The notes under the pieces were generated by a model that was not told where the DNA came from, made no database searches, and was given only the letters and a program-made list of their open reading frames with translations. Positions 54,401-60,215 of a stretch of DNA of 64,000 nucleotides are shown piece after piece. The DNA lies in assembly GCA_003508835.1 (NCBI GenBank), contig PUFA01000084.1, forward strand, positions 930,001 to 994,000, written 5' to 3'. The first letter of the stretch is position 1. Every line of letters starts with the position of its first letter. A program made the translations under genes and the position numbers. The stretch comes from Eonycteris spelaea. Its lineage: Eukaryota; Chordata; Mammalia; Chiroptera; Pteropodidae.

Positions 54401-57400
54401 CTTCTTCCCTTCCCCCACTTCCTAGCCATTCCTACTTCCCGTAGCCTCTGGCAAAACCTCGACATTTTCCCAGTGACCCCACTGCTGCCCCTCGCCCATT
54501 TCATTCATTCGCTGAATAGATGTGTGCCAGGCATTGAGCTAAATGCTAATGCATAAAACATAGTCCCTACCCTCGTGGAGCTCACAGTCTAATGGAGTGA
54601 ATAGATATGATCGAGAGAATTATGAAGGAAAAAATCGGGGTGGTAAGACAGAATAATGGGTGGTGAGAGCAAGGGAACCTAATTTAGAGCTATCAGGAAA
54701 GACTTTCTGAGCTGAGAGCTGAAGGTCAAGTACAACTGGCTAGGCAAAGAGTGCGAAGAAAAGCAGTCCGAGCAGGTAAACAGCACTGCAAGGCCCTGAG
54801 TTGTAGTGGGTGCTAGGTCCTTCTGTATGATACATTCTTTCTTTACACAGAGTGGTGTCCTCGTTTACAAGATCTTAAGGGGCCTGGTTCTAACTAGAGA
54901 TCTCAATCGTACTACCAACCCAGAGAGTCAAGAAGTGTGTAAAGATGGGGAGGAGGGCTGAGTAGGGCCTCTGGATCTCATAGTAGCACCCAGGGGGCAC
55001 CAGGCAGCCCTCAGCTGCCTTCTTTCTTCTGTACTTGAGCCAGAGCTGGCACCTCTCCCAGAACTGGGCAGTGTGGTGTGGGCTTGCAGGAAGCACACGA
55101 AAAGCTTGAGGCTGTGCTGCCTCAGAAAGGAGGCACGGGGCCCAGAAGAATTAGTCAGTATTTTCACACTAACTAAATTATATTCCATGCCCTTTTCGGT
55201 ATAGAACATACCTGAATAGGTGCTATTTGGGAAACTATGTTTTTCTGTAATTGGGCTGGCACCCATATCGTCGTCCTATGGGAGACGATAGTGAGATGAG
55301 GACTTAAGAAACAGCCAATGAAGGATTAACCTCCCCAGGCACCCACTCTTTGTGCCCCCCTAGTCTCCCACATACGCTCAGTTCTGGACCTTTTTTATCC
55401 ATCAGAGTAATACTTCTCCATTACATTACTATTTATGAAGCTTTCGGGACCTTGTTTCAAAGCCAGATTTCTCCCCACCTGGCAAGGGAGTAGCATTGCC
55501 TTTGATACTCTGTGAAGGCTTCAAAGAAGCATTTTTCAGCTCAACAGAAGGCCAGAAATTTGGCGAGAACAGCCAGGATGGTTTTCATTCACAATCAGCT
55601 AATGTTGGAACAGCCAAGTGGCCTGACTCTTTAACCTTATGGTAATTTGTGACGTGCTTTTTGTACTTCTGCCACGCTCCCCTGTTTTTCATGCAGTGAC
55701 TAAATCTGCTCTATCCCAAATGATGCCTTGAGTTTGCAGAGGAAGGGTCCTAATGGGAAGCAGATGCATAGGCAGTAAAAAACTGGCCTCTCTCTGAACA
55801 CCCTACACCTGGAACATGTTTTCCAGAACAGCCATCCCAGGGCCCCATAGCCGGTCTAGAGAGGTTCCAGTATCTAAATCCCCAGCTCCGGCACTGCCTG
55901 GTGGTCACACAGTATCTATCCTCCCTCGAAATGTGCACAAACCCTGACTCCAGCTTCTTGGTTGCAGTTCCCTTCTGGGCAGCCCCTCTGCCACCCTGGT
56001 ATCTTCCTCTTACTTTCCTATGATCTGGGCGGTCCATCTTCTCATTCTTGCCTCCTTGGCCCCTATAGCCGGGGGTCCCCGAAAGGCTCTTTGGGGAAGT
56101 ATCCATCAGTGACTTCCCAGGCTGTGTGAAGGCCAGCAGACAGAACCTTCCCAAAGATTGAAGAACCTCCCTTCTACACTCTGCAGCAGAGGAAACCCAT
56201 CTATTATTTTTCTTCCTCGAACCCTAGAAACAAGAAGGTGATTCCATTTCTCCTTATGACGTGCAGCTTATCAAGCACACCTTTGCATATTTGCTTCCCC
56301 GGATGTGCCAAAAGTAGTAATTAATAAGCTCATTTAAATGCAGCTGCCATGGTAGGTCAGATTTTACTCTCACAATGGCAGTGGCTCACACTATGCCTTT
56401 AATTAATTAGTATGCAGCCATAGTGAAAACAGAGTCCCACTTCTTTCTCTGAAAGGAGAGAAATTTACTGTTTAGGCTGATGTTTCTGAATCTGTCACCA
56501 GCCAACTTTAAATGTTTGGTCTGCTGGGAGAGGAGTATTCTTCCCAAGTCAACGATTGTCCTATTTTTCTATACGCAAAGAAATTTGTGGATAAGGCACA
56601 AAAAGACAGCACTCAAGAGTTTACTTGCCGGGTAGTTGTCATCAGCTGGTGAGGCAGTAGAGGCATCCCGAAGCCAGCCTGACATGTGCAAGGCAGGCTT
56701 GATGAGGAGGGGCTGCTGAGGAGAAAGAGGGTTGGGGTTCCTCCTGAGCAACCAGCACAGTCACCCCTATGACATCCTCAAAGAGATACCTGGCACCACC
56801 CAGGTATCATATAAAGCCTGAATGAATGTTTCCCAGTTACTCATCCACTCTGCTCCTGGTGAGTCCTTGAGTCATCTACACTTCTCTGGCAACACCCAGG
56901 CCTCACCACTCTGCGGGTGAGGAGAAGGGAGAATGGGCATGCATGTGCTCAGCTGTAAGTCCCTTTCACTTACTCACCAGTTACTCACTGGTCTGGGACT
57001 CCCTTCTGATGATAAAAGGAGTAGACTAAACCGGGATGTAACTGGGAGTCCCAGTAATCAGAGAGATCACCTTCCTGCTTGTAAGTAGAGAGCAATCTGC
57101 CTTGGAGCTGCCACCAGAAAAATACTGGTGGCCTAGTTTACTTAAGGTACTGCTTTCTGAAATGGTCACTTCTGGGCAACTCTCCTATGTCAACCTGAGA
57201 AGACACCACAGGTTTGGTGCCTAGGCGACTTGTGCCAGGTATCCTAGAGAAGGGAACCATCCTTTTTTTTTCTAGGGCATGATTAATGGATGTCCAAGTG
57301 CTCACCCTCATCTTCCAAAGAGGATGGCAGCAAAGAGGCAGCATTTTGGTATTCAGGCAAGGAGTTTTTAGAACACAGCACTTGTGTTATTGCTTTCCTC

Positions 57401-59928
57401 AAACCCTTGACCACCATCATCTGCCCCAGGATCATCATTTCCCACGATGATCTCTTCCCTGTTCCACTGCCTTTGAGCATCAGGATTTCAGAAAGTCAAC
57501 ATAAAGTCTGAGTTAGAGAATCAACTGCCGTATCACTGAAGGATGCTTGAGGCATACCCACCACTGGTACTCTTCCTCCTACTTCATGCCCTGACCTCCA
57601 AGTTGGAATGCGCACACCTCTGCAGCTGTACCTGTCAGCCCTCCTGGGCACAGCCTGTTTATCAACCAACAGCCATGAGACAGATAGGCAGCTCAGTAGC
57701 AGAACTGCCCCCAGACTCATTCATCTTCTGGCTCCATTCTAGATCTACTGAATCAAACTATCAGAGACTTAGGCCCAACAATCCCATTAAAATACAAACA
57801 AACAAACAAACAAACAGATAGATAGATAAAAAACAAGCTTCTCCAATAGTTTCAATGCCACACTTCTTTAAGAGATGATTGACAACTGATAGTGCCACGT
57901 GGTAGCTCTTGCCTCTCACCCCACAAGGTCCAACCAAGGGAGGTGGTAACACCAGCCTGAGATTCTCATTGGCCCCCTCCTGGCTCCAGTCTTATCTCTT
58001 TGGCCCAGGAAGTGCCACCCTTCTTCTCTGTTTTTCTCATCTTTTAGTCTGTTTAGCAAGAGGCAAAATACTTGTTTCCCCACTCGATCCATCCCCTTGA
58101 GATGTGCCTCAACTTCATCTGTATTTTGCAAAAGTGTGATAAACCCAGAGTTGGGCCATCCCAGACATTATTCAGACTGGTGTCCTGCGGAGCAGCTTGC
58201 TCTCTCAGTTCTGAGGCACAGCCTGTTTATCAACAAAATTGAAAGGGTGTGCAGCAGCCAGCAAGCTGCTAAGCTGTGCCTCCTCCAACCTCCCATCTCA
58301 CAGACAATGCCACAGTGTGAGACTATAAGGTGGGGGATTAAGATCATACGACAATAAATCATGGTTGACCTTTACTAAGAACCACATGTCAGTTATGTTG
58401 CTAAGCACATTGTGTGCATCAACTTAACTTCACCTCACGGAGGTGCTTCCTCAGGGCCTGAGATCAGCACCTAATACGCAGAGGAACTGGGATTTAAACC
58501 AAGGACTGGTACCACACTTTCTCCACCATGGGATACAGTGTGAAAATCCTCAGTGGTATCTTTTGTTGGTGGTTTTGCTTTTATCTTACAGAAAAATGCT
58601 GTGATTGAAAGCCTGCAGGAACAAGTAAACAATGCCAAAGAGAAGCTAGTGAGGCTGATGTCAGCTGAGTGCACCTATGACCCCCAGAGTGGGCCGTGCT
58701 GCCTGCCTCTTCCTACAGCAAGGATGGCCAGGCTGCAGCCCCTGTGCACAGCCTAGCAGCTCAAAGGCCTTTGGAATATCTCTCTGACTCTCAGAATGAT
58801 ACCAGTGTGGCTCCGCAGGACTCCCAGAGTACCTCAGTGCCTTCGTCAAGTGCACAAAGCCTCAGTGGGCCTGGAAAGGACACTGGCTCCTCCCCAGGGC
58901 AGGAGGAGATATATGACTTGAAAAACTTTTCTGATCATTTAAATTCTGGCTGCAGCAAAAAGACACAGGCTGAGCAAAACCAGGATGCAGAAAGAAGCAA
59001 CCAGGTACCTACAGCCCCCCACCAGAGTCTCATACCAGGTGAAGGAGGCTCTGCTCCCCAGAGACTGGGGCAGCTGAAGAACTCAAGGGAGCCTCAAAAG
59101 CAGATGTTAAGAGTCAATTCAATAATCAGGGAGAAGCTTCAGGAAGTCCTACGAGATCTGGGCCCAGGCCCCGAGGCTTCCCTCCCCTCTTCCCCATCTT
59201 GTCCCCAGCAGCCCTGGAAGAGCAGTGCTGCCCACATCCCCCAGGAGATGCCCCTCTCCAAGGAGTTGGGCTTCAGTCCATACATGATAAGGAGAAGGCG
59301 GGCAGCGCAGCGGACTCACTCACACTTTCTGGGCTCTGTACCCTCATATGTGGAGCATCGGGCAAATAGGACTATTTCTGGGGCAGTAAGTGGGCTAAAT
59401 GTACAGAACAGAGACAGTCTCAGCCTGGACCCCCAGACTGCTGATTCCAGGGCACTGCTTTCCAAGAAGGCTTCACTATCAGATCCTCAAGGCAAGCCGG
59501 ACACCCTGGAGGGTAGCAAACAACACCATACAGAGCCCCAAAGGGCCAGTGGGCGTCATGCAGCCTTTCCTCATCAGCCTTCTGGTTCTGGCCAGGCACA
59601 CGAGCCCACTGGCCCACGCCTATCCAGACCCTCGCCATATCTGCCTGACCAGTGGCAGCTGCAGTCCCCAGGGTCCCCAGGCCATCCCTCCCTTTCTTCT
59701 CCGTGCAGTTTCCTTGACACCGAGTCCAGCAGCTCAGATGAGTTCTTCTGCCGCTGCCACCGGCCCTATTGTGAAATCTGCTTCCAGAGTTCCTCTGATT
59801 CCAGTGACAGTGGCTCGTCAGACACCAACCCCGAGCATGCTAGGGGGCTGGCTTCTTGGGAACAGCTGTGGACCCGCTCAAAGCCTATTGTGAACTTCAA
59901 AGATGACTTGAAACCCACACTGGTGTGA
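8651..59928 (+). CDS. GPR156: GPR156 orphan class C G-protein-coupled receptor, nine coding exons, two frame breaks
   Basis: Joined exons: 8651-8746, 8935-9071, 38459-38594, 38851-38961, 43216-43341, 44330-44424, 47706-47942, 54153-54311, 58592-59928. The translation follows human GPR156 from the N-terminal MEPEINCSELCDSFPGQELD to the C-terminal SKPIVNFKDDLKPTLV. The product is a plasma-membrane receptor of the GABA-B-like class C family. It has a short N-terminus, no Venus-flytrap ligand domain, seven hydrophobic segments, a coiled coil and a long serine-rich tail. Known biology of the family member: it signals through inhibitory G proteins downstream of EMX2 and sets hair-cell orientation in the inner ear. 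All introns are GT-AG and the phases agree, apart from one missing base in exon 6 and one in exon 9. As written, the frame stops at 44414-44416. The identity is very secure; whether the gene is functional in this genome is not. The start has a good context (G at -3, G at +4). Confidence 0.95.
8935..9071 (+). CDS. GPR156: GPR156 exon 2 (TM1)
   Basis: The exon is 137 bases long, from acceptor TGTTCTGTTCTCAG (ends 8934) to donor AG|GTAAGT at 9072. It starts in phase 0 and ends two bases into an Arg codon (AG|G). It encodes the end of the N-terminal segment and TM1 (about LLGIVWTFLSCGLLLIVFFL), then a basic RCRKNR junction at the cytoplasmic side. The residues match the GPR156 family closely. The intron to the preceding exon is only 188 bases; the following intron is 29 kb. 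Confidence 0.93.
10070..10465 (+). mobile_element. L2 fragment (3' part)
   Basis: Contains the L2 ORF2-end and tail motifs: GGTCTTGGCTCAAATGTCAC, CTGTATCCTTCACCAGAATG, GGGACCTTGTCTATCATGCT, and an AATAGATGTTTAGTAAATAT tail. Confidence 0.8.
11640..14868 (+). mobile_element. LINE-1, 5'-truncated, ORF2 region to 3' end, inactive
   Basis: Recognisable LINE-1 ORF2 DNA runs from near the endonuclease/RT junction (GACTACAGTGGAATTAAATT at 11803) through the C-terminal region (TTTGGTATTGGTATTGTATA) to a 3' end at CTCAATAAAGCTTTGG. It is full of stops and indels and is split by an MLT1 LTR at 12325-12838. Not a gene. Confidence 0.8.
12325..12838 (+). mobile_element. MLT1-type solo LTR (ERVL-MaLR) inside the LINE-1
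   Basis: Shows MLT1 hallmarks in order: GAAGCTGCCTGCCATGTTAT, GAGCTGCCCTTTGGAGAGGC, CAGCCAGCAAGGAGGACCTG, ACTGCAGCCAAGGCTGACCC and AGAGACTCTGAGCCAGAGGC. The usual 3' terminal segment is missing. LINE-1 sequence lies on both sides. No internal retroviral genes are present. Confidence 0.8.
16384..16815 (-). mobile_element. LINE-1 3' end, comparatively young
   Basis: The reverse complement is a well-preserved LINE-1 3' segment (AGTTTCAGGTATACAGCACA, CATAATAACTTCTAGGTCCA, CCATGTCATTGCAAATGG on the + strand). It starts with a T-rich stretch, consistent with a reversed poly(A) tail. This subfamily reminds me of laurasiatherian genomes, which is inference. Confidence 0.75.
17560..17690 (+). mobile_element. 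L2 3'-end fragment
   Basis: TAATGAGCTCCTTGAATTTA and ACATCTTATTCATCTTTGTA are typical of the L2 tail region. Confidence 0.65.
18046..18640 (-). mobile_element. L2 fragment, reverse
   Basis: Begins with the reversed L2 tail (ACAAATATTTATTTTT), then GATACTGTTCTAGGTGGTGG, ATTCCAGGCAGAGGGAACAG, GGCCAGATCATGTAGGGTCT and GAAGTGATATGACCTGCCTT, all in L2 order on the reverse strand. Confidence 0.85.
18850..19510 (+). mobile_element. LINE-1 fragment (ORF2 end joined to 3' UTR)
   Basis: ORF2-type sequence (TTTATATGGAAATTCAAAGG) runs into the 3' region (CAGCATTGTTTGTAATAGCC, AAACATTATTCGGCAAAAAA). An internal deletion between the two parts is likely. Decayed. Confidence 0.75.
20170..20995 (+). mobile_element. 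LINE-1 3' region interrupted by a hAT element
   Basis: ACAACCACTTTGGAAAATAT at 20208 and ATTTATAATTTGTGCACCTA near 20970 are typical LINE-1 3' sequences. The LINE-1 is split at 20429-20671 by a DNA transposon and continues with CAGTGAAAATGAACAAGTTA. Confidence 0.8.
20429..20671 (+). mobile_element. hAT-type nonautonomous DNA transposon with TIRs and 8-base target duplication
   Basis: The left end TAGCAGTCCCCAACC and the reverse of the right end CAGGAGTCCCCAACC match at 13 of 15 bases. Flanking octamers CTAGACAG (20421-20428) and CTCTACAG (20672-20679) match at 6 of 8. Interior GGGGAGCGGCTGCAAATACA and CCTCCTGCTGTGTAACCCGG belong to a widespread mammalian repeat whose exact family name I am not sure of. 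Confidence 0.85.
21466..21515. repeat. (GT)n microsatellite
   Basis: About 25 uninterrupted GT units. Confidence 0.98.
22830..23275 (+). mobile_element. LINE-1 3' UTR fragment with internal 43-base duplication
   Basis: CAATGGGATATTATTCAGCC, GAATGGTGGTTGCCAGGGAC and CTATACACCTAAAAATGGTT mark the LINE-1 3' region. The motif ATTGTTGTTTAATGRGTA occurs at 23042 and again at 23085. Confidence 0.8.
23850..24700 (-). mobile_element. LINE-1 3' region, reverse
   Basis: GACATAATTCACATGCCATG, CACTTAGCATAATGTTAGCA and TAGGAGTGAAATTGTTGGGT are reverse-strand LINE-1 3' sequence. Decayed. Confidence 0.75.
24742..24908 (+). mobile_element. hAT-Charlie MITE (MER5/MER20-like)
   Basis: Inverted ends CAGTGGTTTCTCAAATTTGG and TGTTTGAGAACCAGTG, with interior ACCCAGGCTTCACCCTATAC and CTCAATCAGAATCTGTGGAA. 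Confidence 0.75.
25870..27290 (+). mobile_element. Long L2 fragment with a nested hAT MITE
   Basis: Internal L2 sequence (GATTTATCGCAGTAGCCCCC, CAACTGGTCTTCCAGTTG-like) continues through GTCTGGCCTTAATCTGCTAA and CTCCTATTCATCTTTTAAGA to the tail (AATGTCTGGCATATAGGAGA, TGCTTAATAAGAATTTGG). It is split by the element at 26888-27066. No open frame remains. Confidence 0.75.
26888..27066 (+). mobile_element. hAT-Charlie MITE nested in L2
   Basis: AATGTGGTCCCTGGACTAGA at the left, CTACTGAATCTGAAACTTGG and TTTTAACAAGCTCTTCAGGT inside, TTTAAGAACCACTGTTCT at the right. L2 sequence continues on both sides. Confidence 0.8.
27370..28290 (+). mobile_element. LINE-1 3' region
   Basis: GCAAGGATGCAGAGAAACTG, CATTCCTGGGTATTTACCCT, ACTATGGTACATCCATACAG and a TTTCAAAATAAAAAAAGG end are typical LINE-1 3' UTR. 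Confidence 0.8.
28635..28860 (+). repeat. MIR SINE
   Basis: CTCTGGAATTGAACTCCACC, TCCCAGCTCTGGCACTTACT, then TTTAAAATAGGGGTAAAGAT and GTAGAGCACTTAGCAACTGC: an almost full-length MIR. Confidence 0.9.
29095..29338 (-). repeat. MIR SINE in reverse plus (CA)n
   Basis: Reverse MIR sequence (GATTTCAAAGTCCACAGTTT, CCACTACACCATGCTACCTC) is followed by a CA run at 29295-29338. Confidence 0.75.
32720..32950 (-). mobile_element. L2 3'-end fragment, reverse
   Basis: TTCATTCATTCACTAACT, GACTGTGCTAGAGGCTGAGA and GGACAGAGAGGAGGGCACCA match reversed L2. Confidence 0.7.
33420..34310 (-). mobile_element. L2 fragment, reverse, 0.9 kb
   Basis: Starts with TCATTCATTCATTGAAGTAT (reversed tail) and runs through AACAGCAAGGAGGCCTGTGT, AAGCCTTGTAGACCCTGG, GAGAAGTGACATGATCTGAT and GACCAGTTAGGAGGCTATTG to TCCCAAGGTTTTTGATCTAA, all in L2 order. 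Open stretches on the minus strand are remnants of L2 coding sequence. Confidence 0.88.
34690..34745. repeat. AATT-rich low-complexity repeat
   Basis: Tandem TTAA/ATTA units with a short TGAT interruption. Confidence 0.9.
36760..37200 (-). repeat. Two reversed MIR fragments
   Basis: The first (36760-36910) has GTTAAATGACTTGCCCAAAG and GCCACATGGCTGTGAATGGC. The second (37085-37200) has CCTCATTGAATCCTCACAGC and ATTATTACCCCCATTTTACA. Confidence 0.75.
37719..37772. repeat. (AC)n microsatellite upstream of exon 3
   Basis: About 26 AC units, 690 bases before exon 3. Confidence 0.98.
38459..38594 (+). CDS. GPR156: GPR156 exon 3 (ICL1, TM2, ECL1)
   Basis: The exon is 136 bases. The acceptor CTTCCTGCTTCCCTCTAG ends at 38458, and the first base G completes the split Arg codon from exon 2. 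The exon ends at ...ATTCAG in phase 0 before donor GTAAGTG. It encodes IVKMSSPNLNIVTLLGSC, TM2 through LFGIQ, and the start of extracellular loop 1. The loop reads QDRDTPMGSS, which seems about two residues longer than the human loop as I remember it. No breaks are seen. Confidence 0.93.
38595..38850 (+). other. GPR156: GPR156 intron 3 (256 bp)
   Basis: Donor GTAAGTG, acceptor CTGCCTGTAG directly followed by exonic GTAAG. No repeat is recognised. Confidence 0.9.
38851..38961 (+). CDS. GPR156: GPR156 exon 4 (TM3), with GTAAG at its 5' end
   Basis: The exon is 111 bases, 37 codons, phase 0 at both ends. The acceptor CTGTCCCGTTCTGCCTGTAG ends at 38850 and the donor GTGAGT starts at 38962. It encodes VRLSVLCIGTSLVFGPILGK and SWRLYKVFTQRVPDKRV, that is TM3 and the start of intracellular loop 2. 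The first five exon bases are GTAAG, so the mature exon 3-exon 4 junction reads CAG|GTAAGA and rebuilds a strong 5' splice site. Because the exon length is a multiple of three, skipping it would keep frame but delete TM3. Confidence 0.93.
39455..42370 (-). mobile_element. Long LINE-1 fragment in reverse within intron 4
   Basis: Reverse-strand 3' UTR (TTTATTGAGGTATAATAGAC, AAACGGAATCGTACAGCATG) is followed by reversed ORF2 DNA (TCCATTTATTTAGGTCTTCT, ACCTTGTTTGCTGCAACCTT). Further internal LINE-1 sequence reaches about 42370 (CTGATGTTATTTTCCTTTTG). Heavily mutated. Confidence 0.8.
42379..42482. repeat. Compound microsatellite (CT)n-(TA)n-(GATA)n-T(n)
   Basis: A CT run at 42379-42420 is followed by CCCTCCCTCT, a TA run near 42435-42450, GATA units to about 42465 and an oligo-T tract. 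Confidence 0.95.
43216..43341 (+). CDS. GPR156: GPR156 exon 5 (ICL2 end, TM4, start of ECL2)
   Basis: The exon is 126 bases, 42 codons, phase 0 at both ends. The acceptor CTGACTCTTTTACAG ends at 43215 and donor GTGAGG starts at 43342. It encodes IIKDLQLLGLVAALVIADVI and LLMTWVLTDPIQCLQILGVS, that is TM4 followed by the start of extracellular loop 2 with a Cys. The match to the family is close and no lesion is seen. Confidence 0.94.
43342..44329 (+). other. GPR156: GPR156 intron 5, containing a MIR
   Basis: A MIR on the + strand at 43715-43960 shows CAAATCCCAGCTAGACCATT, CATGTAACCTCTCTAAGTCT and ACAAAATGGAGATAATAATA. Nothing else is recognised. Confidence 0.8.
44330..44424 (+). CDS. GPR156: GPR156 exon 6 (ECL2 and TM5 start), carrying a 1-base deletion
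   Basis: The acceptor GTCCTTCCTAG ends at 44329; the exon ends AAG|GTTGGT. Reading in phase 0 gives VTGREVSCSLTSTHFCASRY, matching the family, up to the Tyr codon at 44387-44389. The conserved continuation DVWIAL...GCK is then in another frame. The exon is 95 bases where flanking phases demand 96. The loss lies in or beside CCC at 44389-44391. As written, the frame runs P-M-S-G-L-L-L-F to TAG at 44414-44416. A transcript would carry a premature stop upstream of three exon junctions, so nonsense-mediated decay is expected. The donor (GTTGGT) is weak. A sequencing error is possible. Confidence 0.9.
45390..45630 (+). repeat. MIR SINE
   Basis: GAATTCTGACTCAACCCCTA, CGATACCTCAGTTTCCTCTA and GAGTAAGAGCTCAGTAAATG follow the MIR order. 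Confidence 0.85.
46500..46720 (+). mobile_element. L2 3'-end fragment
   Basis: TACCAGATTGAGCTCTTTGA, AAGGCAGGACCGTGACTTAT and TAGCATGACACTTTGCACAT are L2 tail sequence. Confidence 0.75.
47101..47261. repeat. Diverged two-copy tandem repeat, period about 79
   Basis: TTTGTGTAAATTAGAAAAAG at 47101 recurs as TTTGGGAAAATTAGAAAAAA at 47180, and GCTTGGCAAGCAGA recurs as GCTTGACAAGCAGA. Confidence 0.75.
47706..47942 (+). CDS. GPR156: GPR156 exon 7 (TM5 end, TM6, TM7)
   Basis: The exon is 237 bases, 79 codons, phase 0 at both ends. The acceptor CTCTCCTCCGCCTCCAG ends at 47705 and donor GTATGC starts at 47943. It encodes the remainder of TM5 (GLLLLYGAYLAGL), intracellular loop 3 with SSPPVNQS, TM6 (SLTIMVGVNLVVLAAGLLFV), a short loop containing HSWPN, and TM7 ending INCFIFIPQ. 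It is nearly identical to the human exon as I know it and has no lesions, which argues against long-standing loss of the gene. Confidence 0.95.
49601..49712. repeat. Exact 56-base tandem duplication
   Basis: Bases 49601-49656 (starting ATGGCAGCCATCTTGTGATA) are repeated without a mismatch at 49657-49712. Confidence 0.97.
51410..51870 (-). mobile_element. L2 fragment, reverse
   Basis: Begins with a reversed tail (CCATCCATTTATTAAGTGCT) and includes TGACCAGAGGCAGAGAGGTG. It is cut by the adjacent LTR. Confidence 0.6.
51871..52372 (-). mobile_element. MLT1-type solo LTR, reverse
   Basis: TGTATTAGTTTCTTATTGCT at one end and CCATTATTTAGCCTACCA at the other, with TTCTGGAGGCTCTAGGGGAG, AGAGGCCGCCTGCATTCTTT and GATTACATTGGGCCCATTGG inside. 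Near full length; no internal genes. Confidence 0.9.
53465..53585 (+). repeat. MIR fragment
   Basis: GGCTCTGCTGCTAACTAGCT and GTCTTTCCTCATTTTTAAAG match the MIR core and 3' half. Confidence 0.75.
54153..54311 (+). CDS. GPR156: GPR156 exon 8 (juxtamembrane tail and start of coiled coil)
   Basis: The exon is 159 bases, 53 codons, phase 0 at both ends. The acceptor TTCTTTTATCTAACAG ends at 54152 and donor GTAAGC starts at 54312. It encodes LKQWKAFEEENQTIRCMAKY, a linker with HTQYGEEQNC, and GEKSSMERLLTE, which begins the predicted coiled coil continued in the next exon. In the related GABA-B receptors the same region mediates tail-tail contacts; whether it does so here is inference. Confidence 0.94.
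54505..54800 (-). mobile_element. L2 fragment, reverse
   Basis: CATTCATTCGCTGAATAGAT, GTGCCAGGCATTGAGCTAAA, GTGGAGCTCACAGTCTAATG and CACTGCAAGGCCCTGAG run in reversed L2 order. Confidence 0.8.
57797..57829. repeat. (AAAC)n(GATA)n microsatellite
   Basis: Five AAAC units run directly into three GATA units. Confidence 0.95.
58592..59928 (+). CDS. GPR156: GPR156 exon 9 (coiled coil and cytoplasmic tail), carrying a 1-base deletion
   Basis: The acceptor TTTTGCTTTTATCTTACAG ends at 58591. Phase 0 gives KNAVIESLQEQVNNAKEKLV (coiled coil) and SAECTYD. After the Asp codon (58679-58681) the conserved tail continues in another frame: PEWAVLPASS and then an open 400-residue stretch to TGA at 59926-59928. 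One base is missing from the C5 run 58681-58685; as written, the in-phase frame ends at TAG 58754-58756. The tail holds a basic IRRRRAAQR segment, the Cys-rich block CRCHRPYCEICF flanked by Ser/Asp runs (about 59719-59835), and the conserved C-terminus NFKDDLKPTLV. The long open frame shows that this exon has been under coding constraint until very recently. Its apparent GTG start at 58696 is not a real initiation codon. Confidence 0.93.
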
Positions 59929-60215
59929 AAAGCAGCAGAGCATATCTGGATCTAGAGATCAGTCCAGGACAAGCCTTACTAAGGCCTACTGGAGGAAAAC
60001 CAGTTCTGCCCTTCAGGGAACATACCAGCATCCTGTCTTTGATGGGCCCTTACTGTGTTTCAGCTATGCTCACTTGAGTACTGTGTCATCCTGAGCACTT
60101 CTTGATCCATAAAAGGAGGGTATTGTCTATCTTGTTACTACCTCACAGCATTCCTGTAAGAGACTCCAGTTGAGTGACCATAAAAGATACTCTTTGAATA
60201 AAAGGTGCTAAAAGA
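59929..60215 (+). terminator. GPR156: GPR156 3' UTR and proximal poly(A) signal
   Basis: An AATAAA hexamer lies at 60197-60202, followed by a mixed T/G-rich stretch, about 270 bases after the stop codon. Cleavage would be expected roughly at 60212-60225. The 3' UTR between about 60060 and 60200 resembles the 3' half of a MIR element, so the signal may be repeat-derived. The exact end is inferred; the hexamer is seen directly. Confidence 0.55.
60060..60200 (+). repeat. Probable MIR fragment in the GPR156 3' UTR
   Basis: GATCCATAAAAGGAGGGTAT followed by TTACTACCTCACAGCATTCC resembles the MIR 3' half and leads to the AATAAA at 60197. Confidence 0.5.

Larger units (their letters stand above)
54312..58591 (+). 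other. GPR156: GPR156 intron 8
   Basis: Contains a reversed L2 (54505-54800), an (AAAC)n(GATA)n tract (57797-57829) and a MIR-like scrap (58365-58510). The rest is non-repeat-looking DNA, including a TAATTA/E-box-rich patch at 56260-56420. No other gene is supported. Confidence 0.8.

Noticed and set aside
59399..59893. 164-codon overlapping frame inside the last exon
   Set aside because: Shadow of the GPR156 tail frame. Its length comes from the GC-rich, low-stop composition; no recognisable protein.
58696..59928. 410-codon open frame as an independent gene
   Set aside because: It is the cytoplasmic tail of GPR156. It has no ATG start (GTG), and its frame is separated from the preceding exon part only by the 1-base deficit at 58681-58685.
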